64,000 nt of DNA from Bermanella sp. WJH001. GTDB lineage: Bacteria; Pseudomonadota; Gammaproteobacteria; Pseudomonadales; Oceanobacteraceae. The notes under the pieces are model-generated. The model was not told the DNA's origin. It searched no databases and worked only from the letters and a program-made list of their open reading frames with translations. Location: positions 868,001-932,000 of the forward strand of contig NZ_JASJOO010000002.1 in the NCBI RefSeq assembly GCF_030070105.1, given 5' to 3'. A program made the position numbers and the translations under genes. Below, in pieces: positions 62,261 to 64,000 of the stretch. Within the stretch, counting starts at the first letter, position 1; each line of letters begins with the position of its first letter.

Positions 62261-64000
62261 TTATTGGACAAATGGCTTTAATCCTTCAACACCATCATTA
62301 AAGGATGGAAAATCAACAAAAAGAAAACTAAGAAACAACAAAACACAAGAAACCAAGAAGGCCACAATAATGTAATTGTAAATCTTACCTCCCCGAAAAA
62401 AAACAATATTAATCCCATGTATTACCTGATTAAAGTAATGATTACTTCTTTTATTTTCTGGTATCAAGGCGAAGCTTACATGAAGTAGTACAAACAAACC
62501 TGACACTATAAAAAATACTGTCAGAATAAGCCTTACCATCTCTATCGGTCCACGCTCTCTCATTCTAATAGATTTAAGCTCTGATTTAAGATTTTTATTT
62601 TCTTGGTTTAATTTCCTTTCTTTTTCCGTCGCAAAAAACTCGATAACTGACTCATTCGATGCATAATTAATAGGAACCAAACCACTAGTATCATGATAGG
62701 ATTTATTATTAAGACTAACTGGAAGATAATCGATAACTTTTGGTTTATTACCGTATAGTATAAAATGCAAATCAACTCGGTAAGAGATAGGGTCTCTAGA
62801 AAAGTTACCCAGTATAAACTTGGCTTTATTGATGACAGAATCTTTTAGGTAGCTAGGATTCTCATGCAAAAGTATCACTAGCTTTTCTAAAAGCTTAGGG
62901 AAATAGATATTAATATGATCTACAGCATTAGCATCATCGATATTATCAACCGTAAAGTATACGAAGTCATTTTTCCTAAGTTCATCACGCAAGAAACTTC
63001 CGAATTCTTCTATGGAATGATAATTCGGCTTTGGGATTGTAGTATACCTTTCTCCTCTATTTTTAAATTCATCATATTGTGATAAAACTGACTTATCTGC
63101 AATCAACAAAAACCTATGATCATTTGATAGCTCTGTTAAGTTTGGTAATTTTTCATCCTTCAATGAAATAGCACCATTTTTATATGTAGAAGTAAAATAT
63201 TCATCAATATCATTAAACTTTGTATCAAGCAGTATCTGTTCAGCACGATGGTCAAATTCACTCACATCAATTCTCTGTTTGATCCGAGCTTCCTGTATAG
63301 TGAATATTCTTTTTAATGAACGTTTTAAATGCGCTTTGCTCTCTTTATTTTCTCTAACTCTTTTCGCTATGTAATTAATTGAATTAGCCAATTCCTTTCG
63401 ATTGAAATCAGATTCAGAGCCATAATGTGAGAATAATAATAGATTATGGCCCGACTGAAACGCTTCATAAGCGATATCAGCGTAAGATTTGTTATTCTTC
63501 TCTTGATATACTTTCACCGCCTCCATGTGAGACATGTCATCTGTAATATACAGGTTATGATTCGATATCCCTTTATTCTCTAACAGGTAGTCACTCATTT
63601 GATGCTTTGAAAATGTAAAAGGAAGATAGCTCGAATCTGATCCAATATTAAGATGTGATGTCATAATTCCATCTACTTTCTCAGATAACGCCTTAAACAC
63701 TTCCAGTTCCGACTTAATAAAATTACTAGAACCAACATGGGATGATGCTTGTGAATGAGGGTTAGAATCTATTGATGAATATGGTGGGAAATGCTTCGTA
63801 AATACTATTAAATTAGACTTCTTAATTCCATCAATGAACGCATTTGCATGACTGTAGACTATGTCGAAATTATCAGAATACGCACGTGTTCTAATCGTTG
63901 TATTGGGTTTACCTTGTTGTAAATTTAAATTTAGGTCTAATACGGGCCCTAATATTACATCAATACCCATCTGCTTTAGTTGATAACCGGATAAAAGACC
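62261..64000 (-). CDS. Membrane-anchored glycoside hydrolase family 3-like protein (N-terminus beyond the window)
   Basis: The frame is open to the right edge, so the 5' end is missing; an ATG at 63970 is internal to the fold (GLLSGYQLKQMGID precedes it). The N-terminal visible part is a GH3 barrel: IDVILGPVLDLNLN, FTKHFPPYSSIDSNPHSQ, IMTSHLN, LYITDDMSHMEA (candidate catalytic Asp) and GHNLLLFSH. NagZ-type enzymes have KHFPGHG and a DSH triad; here the loop is KHFPPYSSIDSNPHS, so the catalytic His region is altered. A middle unknown region, a coiled coil and two membrane helices near the C-terminus follow. AT-rich, unlike the core genes. Confidence 0.7.
   Translation of the reverse strand, partial: GLLSGYQLKQMGIDVILGPVLDLNLNLQQGKPNTTIRTRAYSDNFDIVYSHANAFIDGIKKSNLIVFTKHFPPYSSIDSNPHSQASSHVGSSNFIKSELEVFKALSEKVDGIMTSHLNIGSDSSYLPFTFSKHQMSDYLLENKGISNHNLYITDDMSHMEAVKVYQEKNNKSYADIAYEAFQSGHNLLLFSHYGSESDFNRKELANSINYIAKRVRENKESKAHLKRSLKRIFTIQEARIKQRIDVSEFDHRAEQILLDTKFNDIDEYFTSTYKNGAISLKDEKLPNLTELSNDHRFLLIADKSVLSQYDEFKNRGERYTTIPKPNYHSIEEFGSFLRDELRKNDFVYFTVDNIDDANAVDHINIYFPKLLEKLVILLHENPSYLKDSVINKAKFILGNFSRDPISYRVDLHFILYGNKPKVIDYLPVSLNNKSYHDTSGLVPINYASNESVIEFFATEKERKLNQENKNLKSELKSIRMRERGPIEMVRLILTVFFIVSGLFVLLHVSFALIPENKRSNHYFNQVIHGINIVFFRGGKIYNYIIVAFLVSCVLLFLSFLFVDFPSFNDGVEGLKPFVQ

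Noticed and set aside
57362-64000. Right-end island as a prophage
   Set aside because: No integrase, capsid, terminase or lysis gene is recognisable in the visible part.

Overview
The window looks like chromosomal DNA of a marine-type gammaproteobacterium, most like the Oceanospirillales (Bermanella/Oleispira/Thalassolituus-like). The evidence is moderate GC, a lapA-lapB-pyrF block, a gammaproteobacterial CTGT-N8-ACAG LexA box at dinB, a MotY protein of the sodium-driven polar flagellum, BetI and FabR regulators, and E. coli-like RNase T, Xni and Dld. The genus is inference.

Left part (1-22 kb) is mostly core functions: the end of dapD; a PilS-like sensor kinase that has lost its phospho-acceptor histidine; a two-domain thioredoxin-fold isomerase-like protein; a membrane protein paired with a VWA lipoprotein; a FabR-like regulator; trmJ-dapE-rlmA; a stomatin/NfeD pair; a PhoA-type lipoprotein divergent from a lone betI; a threefold tRNA-Val/tRNA-Asp array; comEA-like, pyrF, lapB, lapA, xni and an ABC exporter. 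Several families of small dispersed repeats sit between genes.

Middle part (22-35 kb): an HDOD gene broken by one in-frame stop, an alkyl sulfatase, SOS-controlled dinB, motY, rnt with a possibly structured leader, a two-gene YeeE/YedE sulfur transporter behind a 36-bp perfect palindrome, a DJ-1 protein, an RHH protein, dld, and small accessory genes.

35-43.5 kb is a haem acquisition locus. On the minus strand lie an ExbB/MotA-like proton channel protein, a DUF2149 protein and a large CobN-like protein with a signal peptide and a C-terminal membrane anchor. Divergently lie a TonB-dependent receptor and a HmuY-type lipoprotein with an apparent internal duplication. Two Fur-like boxes lie between. 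The set matches the Bacteroidetes hmuYRSTUV locus rather than cobalamin synthesis.

43.5-53.4 kb: an RDD membrane protein, two divergent paralogous phosphoribosyltransferases, a strictosidine-synthase-like protein, and a LysR-controlled acyl-CoA operon (acyl-CoA dehydrogenase, SDR, APH-like kinase, histidine phosphatase, SDR) resembling 4-hydroxyacyl-CoA catabolism.

53.6-64 kb is accessory DNA. An alkC gene is followed by a hipBA toxin-antitoxin module. The module carries a 49-bp tandem operator array and lies between direct repeats of about 205 bp, 92 bp of them identical, that duplicate the alkC 5' end. Next come an HNH nuclease, a GIY-YIG/DUF4357 nuclease, a large methylase/specificity fusion with an altered catalytic motif, and a membrane-anchored GH3 protein that runs off the right edge. 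The last group looks like a defence or modification island.
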